Shown in pieces: positions 7,644 through 15,757 of a stretch of DNA of 64,000 nucleotides (positions are counted from its first letter, which is position 1; the number at the start of each line of letters is the position of its first letter). The notes under the pieces were generated by a model that made no database searches, was not told where the DNA came from, and saw only the letters and a list, made by a program, of their open reading frames with translations. This stretch comes from Zhihengliuella sp. (lineage in GTDB: Bacteria > Actinomycetota > Actinomycetes > Actinomycetales > Micrococcaceae), in contig NZ_JAPSJL010000011.1 in the NCBI RefSeq assembly GCF_031178195.1, positions 1 to 64,000 of the forward strand, read 5' to 3'. The position numbers and the translations under genes are program-made.

Positions 7644-8066
7644 TTACGAGGCCGACGCGGCGATGTTGAACATCCAGCTGACCCCGAAGCGGTCGGTGAG
7701 CTGACCGAACTTGTCACCCCAGGGCGCGGTCTCGAGCGGCAGGTTGACCGTGGCGCCGTCGGACAGCCCCTCCCACCACTGCTCCAGACGCCCGTTCTCC
7801 TCGGTGCTGTCGCCGCTGGAGCTGAGCGCCATGGTGCCGAATCCGTTGCCCTCCATGCCGGGCGGCAGGTCGGAGGCCATGATGTGCGTGCCGCGGTCCA
7901 CGTAGAGCGAGCCGTGCATGATGAGGTCCTTCGTCTCGCCTTCCTCGCCCATGCCCTCGGCGTAGGTGCTGGTGTCCAGCTCGCCGCCGAGCACCGCGTG
8001 GTAGAAGTCCAGGGCCTCGCGTGCCGTCCCCGGGAACTGGAGGTAGGGGGTCAAGCCGATCGTCAT
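7644..8066 (-). CDS. VOC family protein, PhnB-like
   Basis: 140 residues. The opening (MTIGLTPYLQFPGTAREALDF) and the ending WGDKFGQLTDRFGVSWMFN are characteristic of the PhnB/DUF1338-type glyoxalase-like proteins, which form dimers of beta-alpha-beta-beta-beta units. Many are of unknown activity; some bind metals or confer resistance. The gene is single, convergent with the MFS gene, and followed upstream by a 310-bp region leading to tRNA-Ala. The precise function cannot be inferred. Confidence 0.88.
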   Translation of the reverse strand: MTIGLTPYLQFPGTAREALDFYHAVLGGELDTSTYAEGMGEEGETKDLIMHGSLYVDRGTHIMASDLPPGMEGNGFGTMALSSSGDSTEENGRLEQWWEGLSDGATVNLPLETAPWGDKFGQLTDRFGVSWMFNIAASAS

Positions 8067-8376
8067 GGGAGGAGCCTTTCGTCGGAACGTGCGGCGGCGC
8101 GCTCTCGCGAGTCGGCACCGGCCGAGGAGGGCGGGTCGGGAGGCGGTCCGGCCGATTGCCGCCGGGGCCGTCCCGCCCTGCGCTCAGTCTCTGCCAGGAG
8201 CCGCCGTTTGGGAAGAGCACGACGACGGCGCAGCAGGGTGGGCGTGAGCGCACCAGGGCTAACGGGGCGCCGCGCGAGTCCGGAGCCCGTGGAGCGGGCG
8301 CCGATTATGAGGCGCCCGCCCGGATGCTGTATAGTCTTTACTCGGTTCACCGCTCAGGCGATGGACGCATTCCCTC
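8067..8376. other. Intergenic region with hairpin and tRNA promoter
   Basis: No gene is seen. The stretch holds the promoter side of the VOC gene, a 9-bp hairpin (GCGGGCGCC at 8294-8302 with GGCGCCCGC at 8311-8319), and a -10 box TATAGT (8330-8335) about 42 bp before the mature tRNA-Ala. The hairpin may insulate the tRNA promoter. Confidence 0.5.
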
Positions 8377-8449
8377 GGGGGTATGGCGCAGTTGGTAGCG
8401 CGTCTGCATGGCATGCAGAAGGTCAGGGGTTCGAATCCCCTTACCTCCA
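8377..8449 (+). tRNA. tRNA-Ala (anticodon GGC)
   Basis: A complete 73-nt cloverleaf. The acceptor GGGGGTA pairs with TACCTCC and keeps the G3:U70 alanine identity pair. The D arm is GCGC/GCGC, the anticodon stem TCTGC/GCAGA with loop ATGGCAT, and the T arm AGGGG-TTCGAAT-CCCCT. The discriminator is A, followed by genomic CC but no full CCA. It reads GCC and GCU codons. A strong terminator follows 12 bp later. Confidence 0.96.
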
Positions 8450-8461
8450 CCGAATGAATGG

Positions 8462-8490
8462 AAGGCCCGGACTTCGGTCCGGGCCTTCTT
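8462..8490 (+). terminator. Intrinsic terminator of tRNA-Ala(GGC)
   Basis: An 11-bp perfect stem (AAGGCCCGGAC with GTCCGGGCCTT) closed by a stable TTCG tetraloop and followed by CTT. Confidence 0.85.
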
Positions 8491-8594
8491 GCGTGCGGGC
8501 CCTCTCCCGTTCCAGCGCAGTCCGTGCACCCGCAAGTCGTCCGGCCCGTCGGACGGGCTAGCCCGCAGGGCCTCGTCAGGTCCACCATGGCTGC

Positions 8595-8915
8595 ATGAGT
8601 GATTCGAAGCGAAAGCTGTCCCCCTCCGAGATCGCCGATGCCGGGCTGGCCGACTGGCAGCAGGTCGAGGAGACCCTCACGGCGCGATTCCTGACGAAGA
8701 AGTTCGCGACCGGGCTGGAGCTGGTGAACCGCATCGGCGCCTCGGCCGAGGACGCCAATCACCACCCGGACCTCACGCTCACCTACCCCGAGGTCGGCGT
8801 GACGCTCTCCAGCCACGACGTCGGCGGCATCACCAGCCGCGACATCGACCTGGCGAGGATCATCAGCGGGCACGCGGAGGATCTCGGCGTGAGGAGCGGT
8901 TCGGCCGACGGATGA
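8595..8915 (+). CDS. 4a-hydroxytetrahydrobiopterin dehydratase (pterin-4a-carbinolamine dehydratase)
   Basis: At 106 residues it has the normal size for the single-domain PCD/DCoH fold. The active-site signature EDANHHPD (52-59) and His74 in TLSSHDVGG are present. It dehydrates 4a-hydroxytetrahydropterin, recycling the cofactor of aromatic amino-acid hydroxylases; in bacteria without such a hydroxylase the physiological role is less clear. The stop overlaps the ATG of the phosphoesterase gene by 4 nt (ATGA), so the two are translationally coupled. Confidence 0.92.
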   Translation: MSDSKRKLSPSEIADAGLADWQQVEETLTARFLTKKFATGLELVNRIGASAEDANHHPDLTLTYPEVGVTLSSHDVGGITSRDIDLARIISGHAEDLGVRSGSADG

Positions 8916-9439
8916 CCACCACGCTGCTCCTCCTCGCTGACACCCACCTCCCCGCGCGCGCCAGGCGGCTCAGCGACGACGTTCTCCGGGCGGTGGACGC
9001 CGCCGACGTCGTCGTGCACGCGGGGGACTGGGTGGACGCGGCCACCCTGGATCTCCTCGAGTCCCGCTCCCGCCGGATCCATGGCGTGTACGGGAACAAC
9101 GACGGCCCCGAGCTGCGGGCCCGGCTGCCGGAGGTCGCGCGCTTCACCGTCGAGGACCTCCGGTTCGCGATGGTCCATGAGACCGGGCCGGCCGGGAAGC
9201 GCGAGGAGCGCATGGACGCGGCGTTCCCCGGGGTCGACGTCCTCGTCTTCGGCCACTCGCACATCCCCTGGGACACGACCACGCCCGGCGGCCTGCGCCT
9301 GCTCAACCCGGGGTCGCCGACGGACCGGCGCCGACAGCCCGTCTGCACCATGATGCGGGCCACCGTGGACGGCGGACGGCTGGACGTCGAGCTCGTCCCG
9401 GTCGAGCGCTGGCAGCCGCCGGCTACGCGAAGACGGTGA
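8912..9439 (+). CDS. Metallophosphoesterase, YfcE/MJ0936-like
   Basis: The 175-residue calcineurin-like fold has all metal motifs in order: D10-x-H12, G38-D39, GNND (61-64), His89 and GHSH (114-117). YfcE-type enzymes are Mn2+-dependent phosphodiesterases with unclear natural substrates. Its coupling to the pterin dehydratase gene is shared by many actinobacteria as far as I know, but a functional link is not shown. The last 17 bp overlap the end of the convergent antiporter gene. Confidence 0.9.
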   Translation: MTTTLLLLADTHLPARARRLSDDVLRAVDAADVVVHAGDWVDAATLDLLESRSRRIHGVYGNNDGPELRARLPEVARFTVEDLRFAMVHETGPAGKREERMDAAFPGVDVLVFGHSHIPWDTTTPGGLRLLNPGSPTDRRRQPVCTMMRATVDGGRLDVELVPVERWQPPATRRR

Positions 9440-10631
9440 GCCCGTAGACCACGAACAGCAGCAGGTGGCTCGCTCCGTGCAGCGCCGTCGCGCGTTGTCC
9501 GGAGAACGTCGCGACCGTGAGCAGCAGGCTCGTCCCGAGGAGGACCAGATTGGTGGGGCTCTCCGCCAGCGTGACCGTTTGCCCGGTCAGCAGGCCGATG
9601 ACCAGCACGGCGGGGATCGTCAGGCCGACCGTGGAGACGAGCGCGCCGTGGCAGAGGTTGCTCACCCGCTGCATCTCCGCCGACTGCGCGGCCCGGAGGG
9701 TGGTGATGGTCTCCGGCAGGAAGACGATCAGGGCGATCAGGAGGCCGGACAACGCCACCGGGGCGCCGGCGCGGTACAGCACCTCGTCGAGGAGCGCGGC
9801 CATGTCGTGGGAGAGCAGCACGATCGGCACCACGGTCAGCACCAGCACCGCCGTCCGCGCGAGCAGCTCCGTCCGGTGCTCGGCGAGCACGGAGGCCATG
9901 GATGTCGGCGTGGCGGACGACACGGTGGCGACGGACCCGTGCGTACCCGGACCGCCCGCCGTCGTGCCCTCCGACGGCGGCACCGCCGTCGGGCCGTCGC
10001 CGGCCGGGCCCGGCTCCTGGAAGTCGGCGCGCTGCGCGCCCATCTGTCGATGGAGGAAGAACGCGTAGAGGACCACGGTGACCGCGGCGATCGGCACCGC
10101 CTGGCCCGGGGTGTACGCGCCGTCGCGCCCGATGAGGCCGGGCACGGCGAAGGCGACCGCCGTGAGGACCACGAGGACGGACAGGTAGGCGGAGACGCCC
10201 GTGGTGTTCGCGCGGAGGCCGCCGTGGCGCAGGCCGCCCACCAGCAGGGCGGCACCGACGACGAGGTTGAGGATGATCATCGACACCGCCATGACGGAGT
10301 CGCGGGCGATCGTCGCGTGCTCGCCCGGGCCGAGCATGATCGCGGAGATGAGGATGACCTCGATCAGCACGATCGACAGCGTCAGCACGAGCGTGCCGTA
10401 CGGGTCTCCGAGGCGGTGGGCGAGGTGCTCGGCCTGCGCGACGACGCCGAAGGCGCAGACGACGATCACGAGGACGATGGCGACCAGGACGGACACCAAG
10501 GGGGGAGCGGCCAGGGGGCCCTCGAGCAGCGGATGGGCGAGGAGCGTGGCCGCGTAGGCGGCCCAGCCCAGCCCCAGGCTTGCGAGGGCGGGAGCGGTCA
10601 GGACGGTGTGGAGGGTCGATGCGATGCGCAC
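9423..10631 (-). CDS. Ca2+/H+ antiporter, ChaA-like (CaCA family)
   Basis: 402 residues with about ten membrane helices in two similar halves. The alpha-repeat acidic residues are in SIVLIEVILIS (about 86-96) and LIVFLPETITTL (about 300-311). A hydrophilic linker (about 200-240), rich in Gly, Pro and Thr, joins the halves where other family members have a regulatory loop. Homologues expel Ca2+ or Na+ in exchange for protons. The start is GTG. It is a single-gene unit, convergent and overlapping by 17 bp with the phosphoesterase gene. Confidence 0.88.
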   Translation of the reverse strand: MRIASTLHTVLTAPALASLGLGWAAYAATLLAHPLLEGPLAAPPLVSVLVAIVLVIVVCAFGVVAQAEHLAHRLGDPYGTLVLTLSIVLIEVILISAIMLGPGEHATIARDSVMAVSMIILNLVVGAALLVGGLRHGGLRANTTGVSAYLSVLVVLTAVAFAVPGLIGRDGAYTPGQAVPIAAVTVVLYAFFLHRQMGAQRADFQEPGPAGDGPTAVPPSEGTTAGGPGTHGSVATVSSATPTSMASVLAEHRTELLARTAVLVLTVVPIVLLSHDMAALLDEVLYRAGAPVALSGLLIALIVFLPETITTLRAAQSAEMQRVSNLCHGALVSTVGLTIPAVLVIGLLTGQTVTLAESPTNLVLLGTSLLLTVATFSGQRATALHGASHLLLFVVYGLTVFA

Positions 10632-10761
10632 AGGCGATACACGATTTCCTGCGGGGCCGTCCCCGCTCTGACGTCCGCCGGCGGGTCGTCCCGCTGGCGA
10701 TTCCGTTCCTCAGTCTAGCCTCGGTGGGTCTCGGCGGACCGCCGGGGAGAGGGGCCGCAGC

Positions 10762-12486
10762 CTAGAAGAGCTGGCGCAGGTTGGTCTTGGCGAGCTCTAG
10801 GAGCTCATCGCCGCGCCCGGACATCACCGTGCGCACCGCGTACAGGGTGAACCCCTTGACCTGCTCGGCGGTGATCGAGGGCGGCATGGACAGCTCCTGC
10901 CGTTCGGTCCGCACGTCGAGCACCGCGGGACCGTCGACTGCGAGGAACTCGTCGACCGCCTTCGGCAGCTCCTTGGAGGACTCGACCCGCCGGCCCCAGA
11001 GCCCCAGCGCCTGCGCGACGTCGCCGAAGTTCGGGCTGGCCAGGTCGGTCCCGTACGTGACGAATCCGGCGGCCTTCATCTCCAGCTCCACGAAGTTCAG
11101 TGACGAGTTGTTGAAGACCACCACCTTCACGGGCAGCTTCTCCTGCACCAGCGTGGACAGCTCGCCCATGAGCATGCTCAGTCCGCCGTCGCCGGAGAGA
11201 GCGACCACCTGGCGGCCGGGTTCAGTCGCCTGCACGCCCATCGCCTGCGGCAGCGCGTTGGCCATCGAACCGTGGCTGAAGGATCCGATGAGCCGCCGCC
11301 GCCCGTTCATCGTCAGGTAGCGGGCCGCCCACACCACGGGGGAGCCGACGTCGGGCAGGAACACGGCGTCGTCGGCCGCCTTCTCGTCGAGGAGCCGGGC
11401 CAGGTACTGGGGGTGGATGTCGGCCTTGCCGCGGCTCGGCACGGCGAGGTCGTCCAGCCGCTCCCGTGTCTTGGCGTAGTGGCGCCGCGAGTCTTCCAGA
11501 TGCTTGCGGCTCCGGGCCTCCGCCAGCCGCGGCAGCAGCGCCGCGAGGGTCGCCCGGCTGTCGCCGACCAGGCCGAGATCCAGTGGGTGCCGGCGTCCCA
11601 GCTGCTCCCCGCGCAGGTCGATCTGGAGGGTCGTCGCGTCCTCGGGGAAGAACTGCTGGTAGGGGAAGTCCGTCCCGACCATCAGCAGGGTGTCCGCGTT
11701 CTCCATCGCCCGGTAGCCGGATGAGAATCCGAGCAGCCCGGTCATACCGACGTCGTACGGGTTGTCGTACTCGACGTGCTCCTTGCCGCGCAGCGCGTGC
11801 ACGATCGGGGCACCGAGCCGGTCCGCCACAGCGAGCAGCTCGGCGTGCGCGCCGGCGACACCGGCGCCGGCGAGGATCGTCGTCCTGCCGCGGCGGTTGA
11901 GGAGCTCCGCGGCCCGGTCCAGTTCGTCGTCGGAGGGCACGACGACGGGACCCGCCTGCGTGATCACCGTGGTCCGATCGGACTGGGCCTCGGCGAGGGC
12001 GACATCCCCCGGGATCACGAGGACCGCCACCCCGCGCCGCTCGATGGCCGTGCGCAGGGCGATCTCCATCATGCGCGGCATCTGCGACGGGTGCGCCACG
12101 TACTCCGCGTACACGCTGCACTCGCGGAAGATCTCCTGCGGATGCGTCTCCTGGAAGTAATTCGAGCCGATCTCCGGGGTGGGGATGTGCGCCGCGATCG
12201 CCAGCACCGGGACGCGGGAGCGGTGGGCGTCGTAGAGCCCGTTGATCAAGTGCAGGTTCCCGGGCCCGCACGAGCCCGCGCAGACCGTGAGCTCGCCCGT
12301 CATCTGCGCCTCGGCCGACGCCGCGAAGGCGGCGGACTCCTCGTGCCGGACATTGACCCAGCGGATGCTGCCGTCCTTGCGCAACGCGTCCGTCAGCCCG
12401 TTGAGCGAGTCACCGGGGAGCCCGTAGATGCGTTCGACGCCATTCGCGCGCAGCGTGCCGACCATGTTCTCTGCAACCGTGACCAT
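10762..12486 (-). CDS. poxB: Pyruvate dehydrogenase (quinone) / pyruvate oxidase
   Basis: The 574-residue ThDP- and FAD-dependent enzyme converts pyruvate to acetate and CO2 and passes electrons to quinones. The N-terminal ThDP domain has RHEES with the catalytic Glu near 49, the central domain binds FAD, and the C-terminal ThDP motif is GDG (432-434) followed by NN (459-460). The last residues (GRGDELLELAKTNL) match the amphipathic membrane-docking tail of E. coli PoxB, which argues for PoxB over acetolactate synthase. ATG 12486 with a GAAGGGA site is preferred; the frame is open upstream only as a shadow of the nuclease gene. Typically important in stationary phase. Confidence 0.95.
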   Translation of the reverse strand: MVTVAENMVGTLRANGVERIYGLPGDSLNGLTDALRKDGSIRWVNVRHEESAAFAASAEAQMTGELTVCAGSCGPGNLHLINGLYDAHRSRVPVLAIAAHIPTPEIGSNYFQETHPQEIFRECSVYAEYVAHPSQMPRMMEIALRTAIERRGVAVLVIPGDVALAEAQSDRTTVITQAGPVVVPSDDELDRAAELLNRRGRTTILAGAGVAGAHAELLAVADRLGAPIVHALRGKEHVEYDNPYDVGMTGLLGFSSGYRAMENADTLLMVGTDFPYQQFFPEDATTLQIDLRGEQLGRRHPLDLGLVGDSRATLAALLPRLAEARSRKHLEDSRRHYAKTRERLDDLAVPSRGKADIHPQYLARLLDEKAADDAVFLPDVGSPVVWAARYLTMNGRRRLIGSFSHGSMANALPQAMGVQATEPGRQVVALSGDGGLSMLMGELSTLVQEKLPVKVVVFNNSSLNFVELEMKAAGFVTYGTDLASPNFGDVAQALGLWGRRVESSKELPKAVDEFLAVDGPAVLDVRTERQELSMPPSITAEQVKGFTLYAVRTVMSGRGDELLELAKTNLRQLF

Positions 12487-12580
12487 GATGTCCCTTCCCT
12501 CGAGAGGTGTCTGCTCCGCACGATACTCCGGCCCCCTCCGCCCGGCCCGGGGTTGTGAGGGACCAGACAGGCCGGAACGG

Positions 12581-13549
12581 TCAGGGCGTCTCGGCCCCGA
12601 CGAGCCGTACGCCGTCGAGCCGGAGGGACCCCGCTCCGTCGAGCTCGCGCCACGTCGCCGGCACGCCCGCGGCGCGGGTCCCGACCGCAGCGGGCAGGCG
12701 GTCCGCGGCGACGAGCCGGGCGAGATCCAGGCCCGTCCGGGCGGCGATGTCCGTGATCGGCACCTGGAAGGTGCGGAACGGCCCCAGCGGCGGTGCCTCG
12801 CCCACCGCGCCCGGCCGCGGCACCCCCGGGACGTCCGCGAGCTGCGGGGTCTGGTCGACGACGTAGCCGGTGGCCGCGAGCTCGCCCCGGTGGAGGAAGG
12901 CGGCGACCTTGAAGTACTGGAGCGGGATCCCCACGCCCCGGTACACCGGGTCGCGGTCGCCGAACACGGGACCGGTGAACACCACGATCCGCCGCCCGTG
13001 GTCGGCGGCGTTCCGCAGCAGGTAGGTCTCCAGCCCGAGCCACAGCTCGAGGCTCTGGTTGTAGGCGGCGGCCTGCGGGGCGGCGTTCGTGTAGAAGAAA
13101 GTGTCCTCGTTCGCGCGGGCGGCTTCGGCCCGGGAGTCACCCCAGACGGCGGAGGCCCGCCGCACCAGGTGCCCACGGTCCAGGTCGTTCCGGGCGTAGA
13201 GCTCCGGGCCGGCCTGCTGGTCTCCGGGCAGTCGCGGGTCGAGCCGCCAGTCGATGCCGGATCGGCCGAGGCCGAACATCTTGGCGCCGTCGATCCCGAG
13301 CGCCGTCACGGCCGCGAGGCGCCGGTCCGGCCGCATCGACACGGAGAAGTGCGTGTACGGCAGGACGGTGGTCTCGACGCCGTCGAGCGCCGGGATCGGC
13401 AGGCGCTCGCCGAGGAACTGCTCGTCGAACCCTGGACGATTCGCCAGTTCCTCGGCGGCGGAGCCGCCGTCCAGGGCGCCGTCAGCCGTGACGCCGTCGG
13501 CCGCGCCGTCTGTCGCCCGTTGGTTTCGGGCTGCGGGAGTCCTCATCAT
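12581..13549 (-). CDS. DNA/RNA non-specific endonuclease (NUC1 / Serratia-type)
   Basis: The 322-residue product is a beta-beta-alpha-Me nuclease. DRGHLVRR carries the general base His127. Asn164 and Glu174 in YNQSLELWLGLE match the metal-binding Asn and neighbouring Glu of Serratia nuclease, and FFYTNAAPQ lies between. No signal peptide or membrane helix is visible at any plausible start (13549, 13630 or 13660), which is unusual because most bacterial relatives are exported. No immunity protein is adjacent. It may be released on lysis, use a non-classical route, or have a wrongly placed start. I chose 13549, where two Met codons occur. Confidence 0.85.
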   Translation of the reverse strand: MMRTPAARNQRATDGAADGVTADGALDGGSAAEELANRPGFDEQFLGERLPIPALDGVETTVLPYTHFSVSMRPDRRLAAVTALGIDGAKMFGLGRSGIDWRLDPRLPGDQQAGPELYARNDLDRGHLVRRASAVWGDSRAEAARANEDTFFYTNAAPQAAAYNQSLELWLGLETYLLRNAADHGRRIVVFTGPVFGDRDPVYRGVGIPLQYFKVAAFLHRGELAATGYVVDQTPQLADVPGVPRPGAVGEAPPLGPFRTFQVPITDIAARTGLDLARLVAADRLPAAVGTRAAGVPATWRELDGAGSLRLDGVRLVGAETP

Positions 13550-13658
13550 GTCCGGAACGTACCAGCGCGCGGTGACAGGTTGGTGAACGACGTCTGGGGG
13601 AACATCGTCGTCGACTGCCTCCCTCGGCATGGTGGCGCGGGCGCGGCAGAATGGGCGC

Positions 13659-14870
13659 ATGCAGACGACGAACGCGGCCGGCGGGCGGGGCGCGTCACCG
13701 GTGGCGAACCTCTGGCGGACCCTCTACGCGACACGGTGGGCCGCCGTGTCGGTGCTGCTGTTCGCGTTGGCGGCCTGGGGGACCTGGGACTCCTTCCACG
13801 ACGGCGACGGCGAGCGCCTGTGGGGAGCGATGTTCATGCTCGCCCCGGCGGCTCTGGCCGGCGGGGCGCTCGTCTCCTCGGCCTGGCGCCCGGGGCCGTC
13901 CGCGCAGGCACTCTCCGCGCGCTTCCTCCTCACCGGCGCTCTGGCCGCCGTCCCGCTCGTGCTCCTCAATGTCGTGTTCCTGATCGTCGCCTGGTCCGTG
14001 CCGGCGAACCGCGCCGCCGTCGCCGGGTACCCCGGCTACCACTCCTGGTGGGACGGCGGCCTCGGACTGCAGATCGTGCTGGTCGGCCTGGGCGGATGGA
14101 TCGGCGGCATGCTGGGCGCGCTCTTCGTCTTCATCGTGATCGTCCTGCCGATCCTCTCGATTCGACGGCCCGGCCTGGTGGCCGCTGGCTCGCACCTGGA
14201 GCGGATCGCCGATGGCCGGACCCGCAGCAACGCCGTCGCCTTCGTCTGCATCGGCCTGGCCGTCTGCGTCGTGGGGCTGATCCTGATGGCCGTGACCGAG
14301 GGACTGGGTGGCCTCGAGGATCTCACCCGCCGCATCGGGCTCATGCTGGATTCGGGGTTCTACCTCGACTGGGGCGTCTGGATCCTCGGCTGGGCGATGT
14401 TCGCGGGTGGACTCCTGGTGATGGCCTACCCGGTGGCCCGCGTGGCGCTCCTTCGACTGCGGGCGGCTCTCCGCGGCCCCGATCCCGCCGCCCGGGAACC
14501 CGTCGTCGCCCGGGGAACCGCCGTCGACCGGGAACCCGACGTCGGCCGGGGACCCACCGCGGCCAGGCGCGCCGGAACCGGGCGCGATGCGTCGGACGAC
14601 CCCCGCCGGCGCCGCAGATCGGGGCCGCTGTGGCCGCTGATCGCCGGCCCTGTAGCCGCGCTCGCCGGGTTCGTCATGATGTCGGCCACGGGCAGCCCCG
14701 GCGGTGTCGCGGACTTCGTCATCGTCGTCCGTCATCTCGGCAGCGCGGGCTTCGGCGCCGGCGCGTTCGTCTGGGCCGGGGGCTGGCTGCTCGTCGCGGC
14801 CGGGCTGATCGTGCTCGCCTACGGCGGCGTACGCGTGGTCGCGGGCCTGGCACGGCGGGAGCCGGAGTAG
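13659..14870 (+). CDS. Multi-pass membrane protein of unknown function
   Basis: 403 residues. Helices are predicted near 24-40, 50-66, 82-106, 130-160, 190-212, 240-265, 330-348 and 368-392. Between helix 6 and 7 lies a charged loop (about 272-325) built of short repeats of the type REPxV-xRG, encoded by an 18-nt tandem repeat. I do not recognise the family; the layout does not match a known transporter. ATG 13659 has CAGAAT 6 nt upstream, consistent with a leaderless start; the GTG at 13629 is less likely. It diverges from the nuclease gene. Confidence 0.6.
   Translation: MQTTNAAGGRGASPVANLWRTLYATRWAAVSVLLFALAAWGTWDSFHDGDGERLWGAMFMLAPAALAGGALVSSAWRPGPSAQALSARFLLTGALAAVPLVLLNVVFLIVAWSVPANRAAVAGYPGYHSWWDGGLGLQIVLVGLGGWIGGMLGALFVFIVIVLPILSIRRPGLVAAGSHLERIADGRTRSNAVAFVCIGLAVCVVGLILMAVTEGLGGLEDLTRRIGLMLDSGFYLDWGVWILGWAMFAGGLLVMAYPVARVALLRLRAALRGPDPAAREPVVARGTAVDREPDVGRGPTAARRAGTGRDASDDPRRRRRSGPLWPLIAGPVAALAGFVMMSATGSPGGVADFVIVVRHLGSAGFGAGAFVWAGGWLLVAAGLIVLAYGGVRVVAGLARREPE
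14491..14562 (+). repeat. Four 18-nt imperfect tandem repeats inside the membrane-protein gene
   Basis: Units start at 14491, 14509, 14527 and 14545, with the core CCGGGAACCCGNCGTCG. They are in frame and encode hexapeptides alternating REP and RG around Val/Ala. The length could change by slippage without shifting the frame. Confidence 0.8.
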
Positions 14871-14932
14871 CGGCGGCGGGCTGGAGCGTGGCGGCGTCGA
14901 CGACGAACCGGTAGCGCACGGGTGGGAGTGTG

Positions 14933-15253
14933 TCAGTGGGCGCCGGTCTCCACCAGGACGACGCCGGCGATCACGAGGACGATCCCGAGGATCATGCGCC
15001 GGGTCAGCGGCTCGTTCCAGATGGCTCGGGCCAGGAGCGCGACGAGCGCGATGCCGGTCGCCGCCCAGATCGCGTAGGCGACGCCGACCGCCATGCCGGC
15101 CTGTAGCGCCATCCCGAGCAGGGCGAAGGCCCCCGCGTAGCCGACGACGACGGGGACCAGCCAGCGCCGTCTCCGCAGGCCGTCCGACGCGCGCAGGCTC
15201 AGGGTCGCGAACAGTTCGCAGCCGATCGCGAGGGCGAGGTAGATCCAGCTCAT
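14933..15253 (-). CDS. SMR family multidrug exporter, second subunit of a pair
   Basis: 106 residues, four membrane helices, with the proton/drug-binding glutamate at position 13 in helix 1 (equivalent to Glu14 of EmrE) and the family motif GVAYAIWAATG in helix 3. SMR proteins export cationic drugs or guanidinium-type compounds in exchange for protons as antiparallel dimers. Its ATG overlaps the stop of the upstream SMR gene by 4 nt, so the two are co-translated and may form a heterodimer like EbrAB. Confidence 0.92.
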   Translation of the reverse strand: MSWIYLALAIGCELFATLSLRASDGLRRRRWLVPVVVGYAGAFALLGMALQAGMAVGVAYAIWAATGIALVALLARAIWNEPLTRRMILGIVLVIAGVVLVETGAH

Positions 15254-15660
15254 GCGGTCCGCCTCCCCGCGCCGGGCGCGTCGGTGGGGTCGCCGGCGGA
15301 TCCGTCGCCCGGGCCGGCACCATCCGCACCCGCGGTGCCCCGGGGATGGGAGCCGGACTCGATCAGCACGACACCGACGACGATCAGCACGAGGCCGGCC
15401 ACCGCCGTCGGGCCCAGCGCCTCCCCGAAGAGGAGCGCACCGGCGACCGCCGTGAGCGCGACCCCGGACGCGCCCCAGACGCCATAGGCGACCCCGACCG
15501 GCATCCCGGCCCGCAGCGTCAGGCCGAGCAGGGCGAACGCGAAGACGTAGCCGGCCACGGCGAGGGCCGCCCAGCCGCGCTCGTCCACCGCGGCGCGGAG
15601 CGCGAGGGTCCCCGCGACCTCGCCGAGGATGGCGGCGCCGAGAGAGAGCCACTTGATCAT
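15250..15660 (-). CDS. SMR family multidrug exporter, first subunit of a pair
   Basis: 136 residues, four helices, Glu14 in helix 1 and GVAYGVWGASG in helix 3. Compared with its partner it carries an extra hydrophilic tail of about 30 residues (Gly/Asp/Ala-rich). Unequal tails are a feature of paired SMR subunits, where orientation in the membrane differs between partners. The first gene of a two-gene unit; the upstream neighbour is the MHS carrier gene, read in the same direction from 17095. Confidence 0.92.
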   Translation of the reverse strand: MIKWLSLGAAILGEVAGTLALRAAVDERGWAALAVAGYVFAFALLGLTLRAGMPVGVAYGVWGASGVALTAVAGALLFGEALGPTAVAGLVLIVVGVVLIESGSHPRGTAGADGAGPGDGSAGDPTDAPGAGRRTA

Positions 15661-15757
15661 GGTGCCGATTGTCCCCGACGACGACGGAGCCGCGCCATCC
15701 GGACGATGGCGCGGCTCGCAGCGGTCGGGAGTCCCGGCGGGGAAGTCCTCGGGCCGG

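Noticed and set aside
12487-13176. Upstream extension of the poxB frame by 230 codons
   Set aside because: It overlaps the nuclease gene on the same strand. The PoxB family starts at the internal ATG 12486, which has a ribosome site.
14491-14562. Tandem repeats considered as a CRISPR-like array
   Set aside because: Units are contiguous without spacers, in frame and coding; no cas gene is present.
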